From Syngnathus acus (Eukaryota; Chordata; Actinopteri; Syngnathiformes; Syngnathidae), in assembly GCF_901709675.1 (NCBI RefSeq), contig NC_051105.1, positions 13,564,604 through 13,628,603 on the forward strand: 64,000 nucleotides of DNA. Reading direction: 5' to 3'. This document shows positions 32,108 to 42,590 of this stretch, piece after piece. The notes under the pieces are model-generated. The model was not told the origin of the DNA. It did no database searches and saw nothing but the letters and a program-made list of their open reading frames with translations. A program made the position numbers and the translations under genes. The number at the start of each line of letters is the position of its first letter. The stretch's first letter is position 1.

Positions 32108-33388
32108 GTCACTTGAAATTCAAATTACAGTAATCCCTTGCTACATTGCGGTTCGTTTATCGCGGTTTCATTATTTTATTTTTATTTTTTATTTTTTTTG
32201 AAATTTTTTGAAAAAAAAACACATATAAGTCGCTCCTGAGTATAAGTCGCCCCCCACCCAAACTATGAAAAAAACGTGACTTATAGTCCGAAAATTACGG
32301 TGTTTACATGTTTGAAACTATTATTTAATGTTCGAATGATAACATATGCAAAATGTATGTACCGTATTTTTCGGACTAAAAATCGCTCCGGAATATACGT
32401 CGCATTAGCCATAAAATGCACAATAATGTGAAAAAAAACATATAAGTCGCTCCGGAGTATAAGTCGCATTTCGGGGGAAATTTATTTGACAAAATCCAAC
32501 ACCAAGAACAGACATGAACTGCTCGTACAACAGGCTAAACGATAGGTATGCTAACATGACATAAACACAAACGAAGAGCTGAGAACGGGCCTGACGTAAC
32601 ATTCAGAGTTATTCAAATAACTATTACATAAATAACACGTTTATAAAACCATCTGTGTCACTCCAATTCATTAAATCCATCGATCGTCCTTTATGTCAAC
32701 AATGCCGGCTGGGTGCGCGCCGCTGACGGCGGTTGCACTTCAAAATATTCCACAGACCCATATAACGATATATAAATTATATATCAAATAACTATTAAAT
32801 AAGCAATAATATTATCAAACCATCTGTGTCACTCCAAATCATTAAATCCATCGATCGTCCTTTATGTCAACAATGCCAGGTGCGCGCAGCTGACGGCGCT
32901 TGCACATCAAAATAGTCCACAGGCCCATATAACGATATATAAATTATATATTAAATAACTATTATATAAGCAATAATATTATCAAACCATCTGTGTCACT
33001 CCAAATCATTAAATCCTTCGATCAAATTCCTCGTTCTTTGTCAACAACGCCACGCGTGCGCGGCTGACGTCAGCCTCGTCGTTATTCCACAGATCTAGTA
33101 TATAACAATATTGTAGCGTTAAAAGTACAAGGAAAGACGTGGGTTTGGTAAACGGCTCTTTATTTAACAAAACAAGAGTTCAACGAGCCGACAACTACTG
33201 AAATGTAACGATAAAAACATATACAAGTTGCTACACGAAATAAAATATATCAAATAACTATAACATAAATAGTTCACCGCCACACGGCCCCAAGCACCGG
33301 CGTCGACTTCCAGGCGTGTGGCGGCGTGGACTTCCATCCCCGGAGGTGGCACTTCCAGCCACGGAGGTGGAAGAGAGCTCCATAGAAT

Positions 33389-33650
33389 AGGACCGGGCGT
33401 GCGTAAAAGCCATGTCCGAGCCCCATCCACCGTCCCCGGACAGCCACCCGGCCGAGCGCCGGACCCCGACTTCCATCCACGGAGGTGAAAGAGAGCTCCG
33501 TAGAGCAGGACCGGGCGTGCGTAAAAGCCATGTCCGAGCCCCATCCACCGTCCCCGGACAGCCACCCGGCCGAGCGCCGGCCGCCGACTTCCATCCACAG
33601 AGGTGAAAGAGAGATCCGTAGAGTACGACCGGGCGTGCGTAAAAGTCATA
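33389..33650. repeat. 118-bp GC-rich minisatellite, second array
   Basis: Unit starts at 33389, 33507 and 33625, exactly 118 apart, and homologous to the array at 31785. Because 118 is not a multiple of three and the units lack stops, they create long overlapping reading frames on both strands that are not genes. Confidence 0.93.
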
Positions 33651-33683
33651 ATAGTTTTTCAAACGTTCTGTGTCACTCCAAAT

Positions 33684-35371
33684 CATTAAATCAGGGGTGT
33701 CCAAACTTTTTGCAAGGAGGGCCAGATTTGATAAAGTGAAGGGGCCCGGGGGCCAATAGTTTTTTCGGACGTTTTTTAACTACAAAAATGTCATGCAAAT
33801 ACACACTGTTATAAAACAAATTTCATTGTCACAATTGTCTTTATTTTTCAAATGACAAAATAACCAAATATGAGTCACTCAGGCAGATGTGAACAACTCT
33901 AAAAACACAAATTCTGCCTTTCATTCATATCTGAAGAGTCAGATAACATTGAACAAACTGTATGAAATACCGTTTTTTTCCGTGTATAATGCGCAAAATC
34001 CTAAAATCTGGGGTGCGCATTATACATGGGTACAAATTTTTTTTTTTTTTTTTTTTTTTTAAGAAAATCATGGTACAACAAAACCAACAACAGGACTGAC
34101 CGACAATAGTGTGTTTGTACTGTGCTCTGGTCATTTCGTCAAAGAAGGGATAATAGTCCTCTTCTTGACTGACAATGAATGTGATAGTTATACAATCAGC
34201 AAATAACAAAATGCGTATTACAGGTAATATTTTATTTCACAACACTTTGCCTTGTTCCTTTCGTCTCTGCTGTTCACTTCAAACACGCTCCATACGAACC
34301 AATGCTCTCGTATCAGACGCTTGCTCGATCACCTGCTCGTTTGCTGTCACAATGTACCCTACACAAATCCGAAACATTTGTTGCGGCTCCGAGTCACGAC
34401 GAGGGGCAAGTTTTGGTTTCCAAGGGTGTTTTTATTCCTCTTCAACGTCTCTTCCATACAGAGCCGCCTTTTTCACATGTCCGCACGTCACTTTCCTCTC
34501 TTTTCATCTGATCGCGGTGGTGCCTTTACGGGCAGTCGGAGAAATCAACGCCAACAAAAAAAAATACATCCAGCCTAGTTAAGACCATACCAAAGACTAT
34601 AAAAATGGGACCCATTGCCTCCCTGCGTGTGTGACGATCATTGGGACTTGAAAGAAAATTGGGTGCGTATTATACATGGGTACAGGCTTTTTTCCAGCAT
34701 CAACATGCCATTTTTAGGGTGCGTATTATACATGGGGGCGCATTATACACGGACAAAAACGGTACCTTAAATTTACATGAGTTTAAAATTACTTTTGCCT
34801 CATGAACATTTTAAACGGGAGTTATAAGTAATGCAAAGTTGTCTGTTATTATTAAAACTTAAAACTAGTGAATTTTGCTCTTGTCATTTACATTATCTTT
34901 CAGAAAATAATAGTTTGTGTCAGGTCTACAGGTCCATAACATCAACAGTCTTAACATGGCCACTTCGTAGCTTGCTTTAGTAATATTTACTTTTGACTCA
35001 GTCCCCTGTGAAGAATCGCTGTTGTGATGCCAGTTCAGCTTGGAGCTGCTTCACTTTATCAGCGCGGTCACTCCCTGTTAGCTGGTCGTTTGTGTTCGCA
35101 TGTTTAGTCTGATAGTGTCTCTTTAAGTTGAAATCCTTAAACAAGGCAACCGTCTCTTTACAAACTAACCTTTAGGACAATGTAGTATTGCTCCAAATGT
35201 TCGTTTAATTTCCTTTAGAGGTCCGTTTGCGCGTGTTAGCACGATCGCGAATTAGCATATTTCCGCTAACTCGTTAGCCTGCCCAGTACTTCTTTGCTGC
35301 GGGCCAATAAAAACTGGACCGCGGGCCGCAGTTGGCCCGCGGGCCGTAGTTTGGACACCCCTGCATTAAAT
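33684..35371. mobile_element. hAT element with 8-bp duplication, split by E3
   Basis: Element 33692-35363: left end CAGGGGTGTCCAAACTTTTT, right end GTAGTTTGGACACCCCTG. Perfect duplication CATTAAAT at 33684-33691 and 35364-35371. Both arms carry GGGCCAGATTTG/GCGGGCCGCAGTTGG text. No transposase frame is left. Confidence 0.94.
33968..34764 (+). mobile_element. E-family MITE, copy E3
   Basis: Element 33970-34762, flanked by TA, inserted in the hAT element. Carries the same deleted SINE as E2, so E2 and E3 descend from one deleted progenitor. Confidence 0.92.
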
Positions 35372-35906
35372 CCTTCAAACTCTTCGTGTCACTTACAAAC
35401 AAAGCTGCTCATAATGCCTGTAGTACGTGGGGCCCTTCGTCATCCCGTGATCGAATCTTTGTCCTTTATGTAAACAACCGCCGCGCCGCTGACGTCACTT
35501 GAAATTCAAATTACAGTAATCCCTTGCTACATCGCGGTTCGTTTATCGCGGTTTCACTTTTTTTTATTTTGAATTTTGAAAATTTGTGAAAAAACTCACA
35601 TATAAGTCGCTCCTCAGTATAGGTCGCCCCCCCACCCAAACTATGAAAAAAAACGCGACTTATAGTCCGAAAAATACGGTATGTTAAAAATGAGCGGGTG
35701 ACTACTTCGTGGATTTTCACCTATCGCAGGTGGTCTTAGAGTACAGTAATATACAGTAATCCTTATAGTTGTACTATGTTCATTTTGTTTTCACTTGTCA
35801 ATTATTTAACAGAGTGTCACTCTGATGAAGCCGCAAGTACAAGCCAAAACATGTCAGGTAATTCAACCTAAATATCTTGTTTGTGATAAAAGAACCAGTT
35901 AAATAA

Positions 35907-36626
35907 TACAGTAATCCCTCGTTTATCGTGAATAATTGGTTCCAAAACTACCCCGCGATAAGTGAAATCCGTGAAGTAGGGTCACCCTCTCATCTGTACA
36001 TTTTTTGTGCGTCAATAAATGTATATGAAACCATTTAAGTGCATATGTTGTATTAGAAGATTAAATAATAGTTTCAAACATGTAGATAATACATTAATAG
36101 TATAAACAACATACAGAAAAGATTGTGTAAATACTGAAAATGTAAATATTATACGTGCGTGTGTTTGTGTGTGTTTGTGTGGTTCTGCAACAGCACGTAA
36201 GTCAACGCTCAATTTCTGACGTCACACAACACTAGTAGACGGCACACATCACATAACTAACGGCGCGTAACGGTCCCGCTATACTAAATAACCATAAAGG
36301 AAATACTCTCGGCAACACACGAAACATAAGTCATCGAGACAACAAAATACATTTGCTGGTGACCGTTAGTCGCCGTGCCGCAGCGTAACGGCTACTCGTA
36401 CGATACGAGGCAAACTTAAAGGAGCGCGCCGAAGCTATCAATCAAACGGCGCACACACGAAACAAACCGCGACCAGACAAATGGCACAACAGTAGACAGG
36501 AGTAACAATAAAATGTATATGCTCATTTTGTGTCAAAGACGCATACGAGCAACATACTCAGTCGATACCAGCAACCTTTAACTTACCACTGCGCACAAGC
36601 TCCAACAGTCGCGATAAGCTAAGGTA
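35907..36626 (-). mobile_element. Tigger MITE, partial
   Basis: Starts CAGTAATCCCTCGTTTATCG at 35909 with GATAATTGGTTCC-like text after it, and continues through ATAGTTTCAAACATGTAGAT, which matches the inner part of the Tigger MITE in reverse. A further GCGATAAGCTAAGG lies next to E4. The far end was not identified. Confidence 0.6.
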
Positions 36627-37605
36627 CCGTAATTTTCCATGTATAATACGCCCCCATGTATAATACGCACCCTAAAAATGAAATGTCGATGCTGGAAAAA
36701 AGCCTGTACCCATGTATAATACGCACCCAAATTTTGACTCTTACTTAAGTCCGTAAACGTAAAATTATTTCAGAAACAAGATCATCTTTGGGAACAACCG
36801 GATGTTATTCTGCCGGTCAGTATCACTGCGCATGCGCTAGCAAACTCGATAGCGGAGAAATGTTTCGGATTTGTGTAGGGTACATTGTGACAGCAAACGA
36901 GCAGGTGATCGAGCAAGCGTCTGATACGAGAGCATTGTGTTCGTATGGAGCGTGTTTGAAGTGAACAGCAGAGAGGAAAGGAACAAGGCAAAGTGTTGTG
37001 AAATAAAATATTACCTGTAATACGCATTTAGGTAGAGAACTGAACTCTCGCTCTTTATATAGCTGACGTGTCTTGCGCATCCGTTCTGCGGCCTCCGTAT
37101 GATATCCGGTTTGCGATGGAGATTAAAAAACAAACAATATTTGACAATAACACACCATCAAGGATTGGACCATCGCATCAAACGATGTGTCGTCAATTAT
37201 GAATTTTACTGACTAAGTGTGTTGGGCAGGATGGCTGAATGCGATGCGCGATTGACGTGTCTTGCGCATCCGTTCTGCGCATACTGTCATGGCGGCCTCC
37301 GTATGATATCCGGTCTGCGATGGAGATTAAAAAACAAACAATATTTGACAATAACACACCATCAAGGATTGCACCATCGCATCAAACGATGTGTCGTCAA
37401 TTATGAATTTTACTGACTAAGTGTGTTGGGCAGGATGGCTGAATGCGATGCGCGATTGACAACAAACAAGAAGAAAGGTGATTTCAAGTTTTATTTCGAG
37501 GGAGATTTTCTTCAAAAATTGTTGTACCCATGTATAATGCGCACCCCAGATTTTAGGACAATAAATTAGTTAAATTTTGCGCATTATACATGGAAAAAGA
37601 CGGTA
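36625..37605 (-). mobile_element. E-family MITE, copy E4
   Basis: Element 36627-37603, flanked by TA, in reverse orientation. It has no SINE, and carries a tandem duplication of about 190 bp (around TAACACACCATCAAGGATTG) also found once in E5. Confidence 0.9.
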
Positions 37606-37802
37606 ACTCAAGCGAGACTCAAGGCGCGGTGACGTAACTTTCCAACATTTTAACATCAACATAGGAACCTTTCTAACAGCTATTTTTCTTTTTCTTCTTT
37701 GTGACAGGCTTTGGCCTGGGGGAAGTTCAGCATTCACTTTAAAGATATCTGGCGCCATCTAGCGTTGTGAATGGGTATAATGTCTAGACGCCGAATGTAA
37801 GA

Positions 37803-38190
37803 TGACCCTCACTTCCATCCATCCATTTTCTGTACCGCTTAGTCCCCACGGGGGTCGCGGGTGTGCTGGAGCCTATCCCAGCCATCATCGGGCAGTAGGC
37901 GGGGGACACCCTGAACCGCTTGCCAGCCACTCGCAGGGCACACAGAGACAAACAACCCTTTGCACTCGCACTCACACCTAGGGACAATTGGGAGTGCTCA
38001 ATCGGCCTACCAAGCATGTTTTTGGGATGTGGGAGGAAACCAGAGTGCCCAGAGAAAACCCACGCAGGTCCGGGGACAACATGCAAACTCCACACAGGGA
38101 GGGCCGGAGGTGGAATCGAACCTGCACCCTCCTAACTGTGAGGCGGGCGTGCTACCCAGTGCCCCACCGAGCCGCCCTTGACCCTCACTT
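37803..38190 (-). mobile_element. V-SINE with 12-bp target duplication
   Basis: SINE 37815-38178; direct repeats TGACCCTCACTT at 37803-37814 and 38179-38190. It interrupts a DNA-transposon end: GTAAGATGACCCTCACTTTT joins across it to ATTCGGGCCAATACGGTGTA. Confidence 0.92.
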
Positions 38191-38239
38191 TTTCAGTCTT
38201 ATTTCAATGCAAAAAACATTGTCTCATATTCGGGCCAAT

Positions 38240-38270
38240 ACGGTGTATATATATATATATATATATACAC
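38240..38270. repeat. (TA)n tract
   Basis: Simple TA repeat at the 3' end of the adjacent LINE. Confidence 0.85.
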
Positions 38271-39693
38271 ATATGTCATCATCATCGGCGGTCACTCGGG
38301 ACGAGTATGACTGTCTTCTTCTCGGGGTCGTCTACTTGTGCGTCCGCAGGTGGGCGCAGAGGCCGATCCGGGACCCACATATTTTTGTGCAGTGTGGGCA
38401 GGGGAAAGTGGTGGTGGGTCGTGGTCGTGCTGGAGCCTGTTTTTGTTTTTCCTTACGGAGTTGTCGTTTGGTTTCTGCGACACGGCGGAGTTCCTTTTCG
38501 TGATGTGCTGCACCTTCTTGCACTGCTGGAGAGCAGTTCCTGTTCAAGGCGATGCGCTCCCAATCCTGAGATGTTATTTGGAATTTCCTGAGATTGGTCT
38601 TGAGGTTGTCCTTGAAACGTTTCTTTTGCCCACCTGAGGCTCGCGGACCTCTCTCCAGCTGGGAGTATAACATCTGTTTGGGGAGGCGGGTGTCAGCCAC
38701 GCGGATGAGATGTCCTGTCCATCGGAGTTGGTGCTGCATTATTAAGGTGGTGATGCTCGGTATCCTGGCTTCCTCCAGAACGCTGATGTTTGTGCGTCTG
38801 TCCTCCCATTTGATTCTGAGTATTTTCCTCAAGGTTCTCTGGTGGTGTTGTTCAAGAGCTCAGGTGCCTGCTGTAGGTTGTCCATGATTCTGCTCCATAA
38901 AGTAAGGTGGGGAGAACCACAGCTTTGTAAACCGGGAGCTTGGTGTCAACCCGGAGGTCTCTGGCATACGCTCCACTGGCACAGCTCAGGCGATGGTTGA
39001 CCTCAGAGTCAATGTCCGCTTTGGAGGAGAGAAGGCTGCCGAGGTAGGGGAAGTGGTCAACATATTCAAGTGCAGTGTTGTCCACATTTATGATGGGCGG
39101 AGTAGATGGCTGGTTGGGTGGGGGTTGATGTAGCACCTGGGTCTTCTTGATGTTCACGGTCAGACCCAGGGCTCTGTATGCCTTAGCAAAGGAGTTCAGG
39201 ATGCCTTGGAGGTCTTCTGCAGAGTGTGCTGCAATGGCATTATCGTCTGCATACTGGAGCTCCACGATCGTGGTGGTTCTGATCTTGGTTTTGGCTTTGA
39301 ACCTGTTAAGGTTGAAGAGCCTGCCATCAGTTCTGTACCAAATTGGGCTTCCCTGTGGTAGTTCTTCGTCAATGAGTTGGAGTATGGCGGCAATGAAGAC
39401 AGACAACAGGGTGGATGCAATGATGCATCCCTGTTTGACCCCTGTCTCTACAGTGAAAGGCTCAGTCAAGGAGCTGTTGTTGAGCACTGTGGCTGTCATT
39501 CCGTCATGTAATAATTGCAGTATTCTGACGTATTTATCCAGGCAACCATTCCTCAGAAGGATGCTCCATAGGGCCTGGCGATCCACTGTGTCAAAGGCCT
39601 TTGTCAGGTCTATGAAAGCCATGAACAAAGGCTGTTTATGCTCACGGCATTTCTCTTGGAATTGGCGTGCTGTAAAAATCATGTCTGCAGTGC

Positions 39694-39922
39694 CTCTAGA
39701 TCAGGGGTCATCAACTCCGGTCCTCAAGGGCGCCAATCCAGCCTGTTTTAGGTGCAGCCCTACAACAACACACCTGATTCAAATAATCAGGATCGCTATC
39801 AGCCTTAATAGAGCTTGCTGATGAGCTGATCATTTGAATCAGGTGTGTTGTTGTAGGGCTGCACCTAAAACAGGCTGGATTGGCGCCCTTGAGGACCGGA
39901 GTTGGTGACCCCTGCTCTAGAT
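39694..39922. mobile_element. Palindromic hAT MITE with 8-bp duplication
   Basis: Element 39702-39914 (213 bp), CAGGGGTCATCAACTCCGG at the left and CCGGAGTTGGTGACCCCTG at the right. Duplication CTCTAGAT on both sides. About 85 bases of each arm are complementary, so a single strand forms one long hairpin. Confidence 0.95.
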
Positions 39923-40174
39923 GGACGAAAATCGCACTGCGATTCTGGGAGAACTTCCTCAGACAGTGGCAGTAGGTGATTGGCAAGAACACGACCAAGT
40001 ACTTTGCCAACTGTTGAAAGGAGGGAGATGCCCCTATAGTTTCCACAATTCGCTTTGTCCCCTTTCTTGAAAATGGTCACTATCAGAGCGTCCCTGTGCT
40101 CCGGGGAATACTTCTTTTTCCCAGACCTTCAGAAAGAGAGAATGGAGGTGGCGCTGGAGCTCTGGTTCACCTTC

Positions 40175-40525
40175 CTTTAGGTCCTAAAGGGGTGTCAAAC
40201 TCATTTTTTTCACGGGCCGCATTGTAGTCATAGCTTCTTTCGGAGGGCCATTATGACTGTCAACCCAAATAAATGTATGAGCACCTCATATTATATACAG
40301 TAAAAGCTACAAAACAAACTGACAAATAACTCGGTTTCAAATCAGACGAGTAAAAATTGGTCAAATATTAAAAAAAAAAAAAAAAGATATTAAAAGTGAA
40401 GACAATTTGCAATTCTAGTAATGACACACGAATTTGATGCACAATTTGTCTTCGCGGGCCACATAAAATGATGTGGCGGGCCGTATCTGGCCCTCGGGCC
40501 TTGAGTTTGACACCTGTGCTTTAGG
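40175..40525. mobile_element. hAT MITE, imperfect target duplication
   Basis: About 40188-40518; GGGGTGTCAAACTCATTTTT at the left, GCCTTGAGTTTGACACCTGTG at the right. CTTTAGG occurs at 40175-40181 and 40519-40525. The exact left boundary is uncertain because the first bases have changed. Confidence 0.8.
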
Positions 40526-40590
40526 ACCTCAACTGGGATCCCATCTGGCCCAGAGGCCTTGTTGTTCTTCAGGCTACTGATGGCATCTTG

Positions 40591-41456
40591 GACCTCAGCA
40601 GAGATGGGACCAAGTCACACATGTGCAAGTCTCAAGTAAGTCTCAAGTCTTAACCTTCAAGTCTCAAGTAAGTCCCAAGTCATTTTTTTCTTGGGCAAGT
40701 CAAGTCAAGTCCTTAAATAGGTCAAGTCAAGTCCAAGTCAAGTCCTTAAATAGGTCAAGTCAAGTCCAAGTCAAGTTAACTGTAGTTTTTACTTATTAAC
40801 TTGCTCCATATTAAATCATATTTACTTAATTCAGTTTCATCATCATATTCATTGCATTAAAGCTATATATACACACCTATTTAGATAAATGGAAAGCACT
40901 TACTTGGCAGAATGGCTCTTCAAATGACGGACAAAGTTTGAAGTTGTCGTCTGGCTGTCTGAAATGTTTTTGTTGCATATCTCGCACTGTGCTGTCCGTC
41001 TTTTGCCGTCATAAAAGTAATTGCGATAGCCGAAGGTGATGACTCGCGGTACCGCTCCCGCTGACATGTTTGTGCATGTCTGATATAAAGGGGCGTGATT
41101 CTCCAATAAACACGTTTGGTAGGTAGAGAGGGCACGACTGATTGATTGACAGGGTAGTGATCCAATCATGACAACGCCATTCTCAGCCTGCGCTCCTACC
41201 GTGTTATCGATATTATTTTTTTAAATGTATTATTAATTTTATATTCAAACTGAAAACATAAACTAAATAACACTGAAGTCATTCAAGTCATCGTGTCTCA
41301 AGTCAAGTCAAGTCCCGAGTCTTTAACTTCCAAGTCCAAGTCGAGTCTCAAGTTTTTTCATTTTTTGTCATGTCAAGTCACAAGTCATTAAAACAGCGAC
41401 TCGAGTCGACTCGAGTCCAAGTCACAGTGACTCGAGTCCCCATCTCTGGACCTCAG
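40591..41456 (-). mobile_element. hAT element with residual BED exon and 8-bp duplication
   Basis: Element 40599-41448: CAGAGATGGGACCAAGTCAC at the left, GACTCGAGTCCCCATCTCTG at the right. Perfect duplication GACCTCAG. Both ends hold arrays of CAAGTCAAGTC and TCTCAAGT repeats. Confidence 0.93.
40904..41067 (-). pseudogene. BED zinc-finger exon of a ZBED-type hAT transposase
   Basis: From an ATG at 41067 it encodes MSAGAVPRVITFGYRNYF, then CEICNKNISDS and FVRHLKSHSAK, giving the C-x2-C...H-x-H spacing of a BED finger. It ends at a consensus donor, GTAAGTGC from 40903. The catalytic exon is missing, so this is exon 1 left in a non-autonomous element. If transcribed with the host intron it could be spliced into a chimeric transcript. 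Confidence 0.75.
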
Positions 41457-42254
41457 CTACAGTGGGAGGTTCACCCATGTCTTCCCTGATGGGACTCTGA
41501 GGGATGTGACTGAGGAAATCTGACTGAGTTGTGCTATCACGGTTGAGGAGTTCCTGAAAGTGCTCTCTCCACCGGTTATTTATGGACTCATTCTCCTTCA
41601 ACAGCTCCTGTCCGTCTTTAGAGCGTAGGGGGTTTTGGCCGTGATGGTCTGGGTTGTAGACAGCCTTAATAGCGCTGAAGAAGCCTCTGGTGTCACCAGA
41701 GTCTGCCAAACTCTGGATTTCCAGTGCCCTTTCTGTCCACCAGGAGTTTTTAATCTGTCTCACCCGGCTCTTGACGTCAGCCTTGGCTCTGGAGTGAGCC
41801 TGTCTCATTGCTTTGCAGGTGATGTCATTTTGCCAGACACGAAAGGTTTCCCTTTTCTTGGAGATGAGCTGTTCTATCGCTGTGTCGTTCTCATCAAACC
41901 AGTCCTGATGCTTTCTGGACTTGTACCCGAGAGTGGCACTGCAGGTATCGAGGATGGAAGACTTCAGCAGGCTCCAGTGTTCTTCAATGTCCTCAGGGTA
42001 TTCCTGATTAAGGCTTTCTCCAAGAGAGGCCTGAAACAGCTGCAGGGTGGCAGTTTCGTTCAGGGTCTCAAGGTTTAGTCTCTGCCGGCTCAGCTTCTTT
42101 TGCAGTCTCCTCTTCCTCTTGAGTCTGATGGACATCGTGGATTGTATCAGGCGGTGATCTGTCCAGCAGGCCTCTGAATCCATCATGGCTTTTGTGATGC
42201 TCACATCGCGCCGATCCCTGGCTCTGACAATGACATAGTCAATAAGATGCCATT

Positions 42255-42590
42255 GTTTAGAGCAGGGGTCACCAACCCGGTGCCTGCGGGCACCAGGTCG
42301 CCCGCGGCGACCACATCAGTCGCCCGCAGCGACCACATCAGTCGGCCATAGGCCAGTTCTAAAAATAGTTTACAGTACACTGGTGAAGAGCATGCAATGC
42401 CAGGCTTCCCACTAACATTAATGTTCAGTGTCTTCACATAGAATATCATTAATAAAAATATAAAATTAAAGGTACACTGTGTAACTTTGTTATTTCAGAA
42501 GTGTACTATCAAAGTGGTCGCCCTTTGCATTATTCGGTGCCCTTGAAGTAGCTCCCAACTTCAAAAAGGTTGGTGACCCCTGGTTTAGAG
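42255..42590. mobile_element. hAT MITE with 8-bp duplication
   Basis: Element 42263-42582; CAGGGGTCACCAACCCGGTG at the left and AAGGTTGGTGACCCCTG at the right. Perfect duplication GTTTAGAG. The LINE frame is restored on removing 328 bases. Confidence 0.95.

Larger units (their letters stand above)
29623..32302. mobile_element. P-family pogo-type element, copy P1
   Basis: The element runs 29625-32300: CCGTAATTTTCGGACTATAA at the left, TTATAGTCCGAAAATTACGG at the right, with internal GTCGCACCGGAGTATAAGTC repeats. Target TA at left, TG at right (one mutation). It contains a 524-bp tandem duplication, 118-bp and 14-bp minisatellites, E2, and a partial Tigger end at 32127-32190. No transposase, so non-autonomous. 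Confidence 0.85.
32360..35681. mobile_element. P-family pogo-type element, copy P2
   Basis: Element 32362-35679, CCGTATTTTTCGGACTAAAA at the left, TTATAGTCCGAAAAATACGG at the right, TA on both sides. Same internal organisation as P1, with tandem units of about 170 bp (starts 32648, 32819, 32986) around CATCTGTGTCACTCCAAATC. It is interrupted by the hAT element at 33692-35363. Confidence 0.85.
29571..35755. mobile_element. Outer Tigger MITE broken into three parts
   Basis: The parts 29571-29624, 32301-32361 and 35680-35755 align in order with 7010-7250 of the intact Tigger MITE (for example TTATTTTCTGTATGTCATTT, then CATGTTTGAAAC, then GTGACTACTTCGTGGATTTT). P1 and P2 are inserted between them at TA sites. 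The outer left end is lost in the CA repeat. Confidence 0.75.

Noticed and set aside
33164-33704. Long overlapping reading frames on both strands (up to 161 codons)
   Set aside because: They come from the stop-free 118-bp minisatellite, whose period shifts the frame each unit; no start context, domain or splice support.
36012-36212. Minus-strand ORF with hydrophobic segment as a possible signal-peptide exon
   Set aside because: It lies in Tigger MITE sequence that recurs at 7.0 kb and 29.6 kb.
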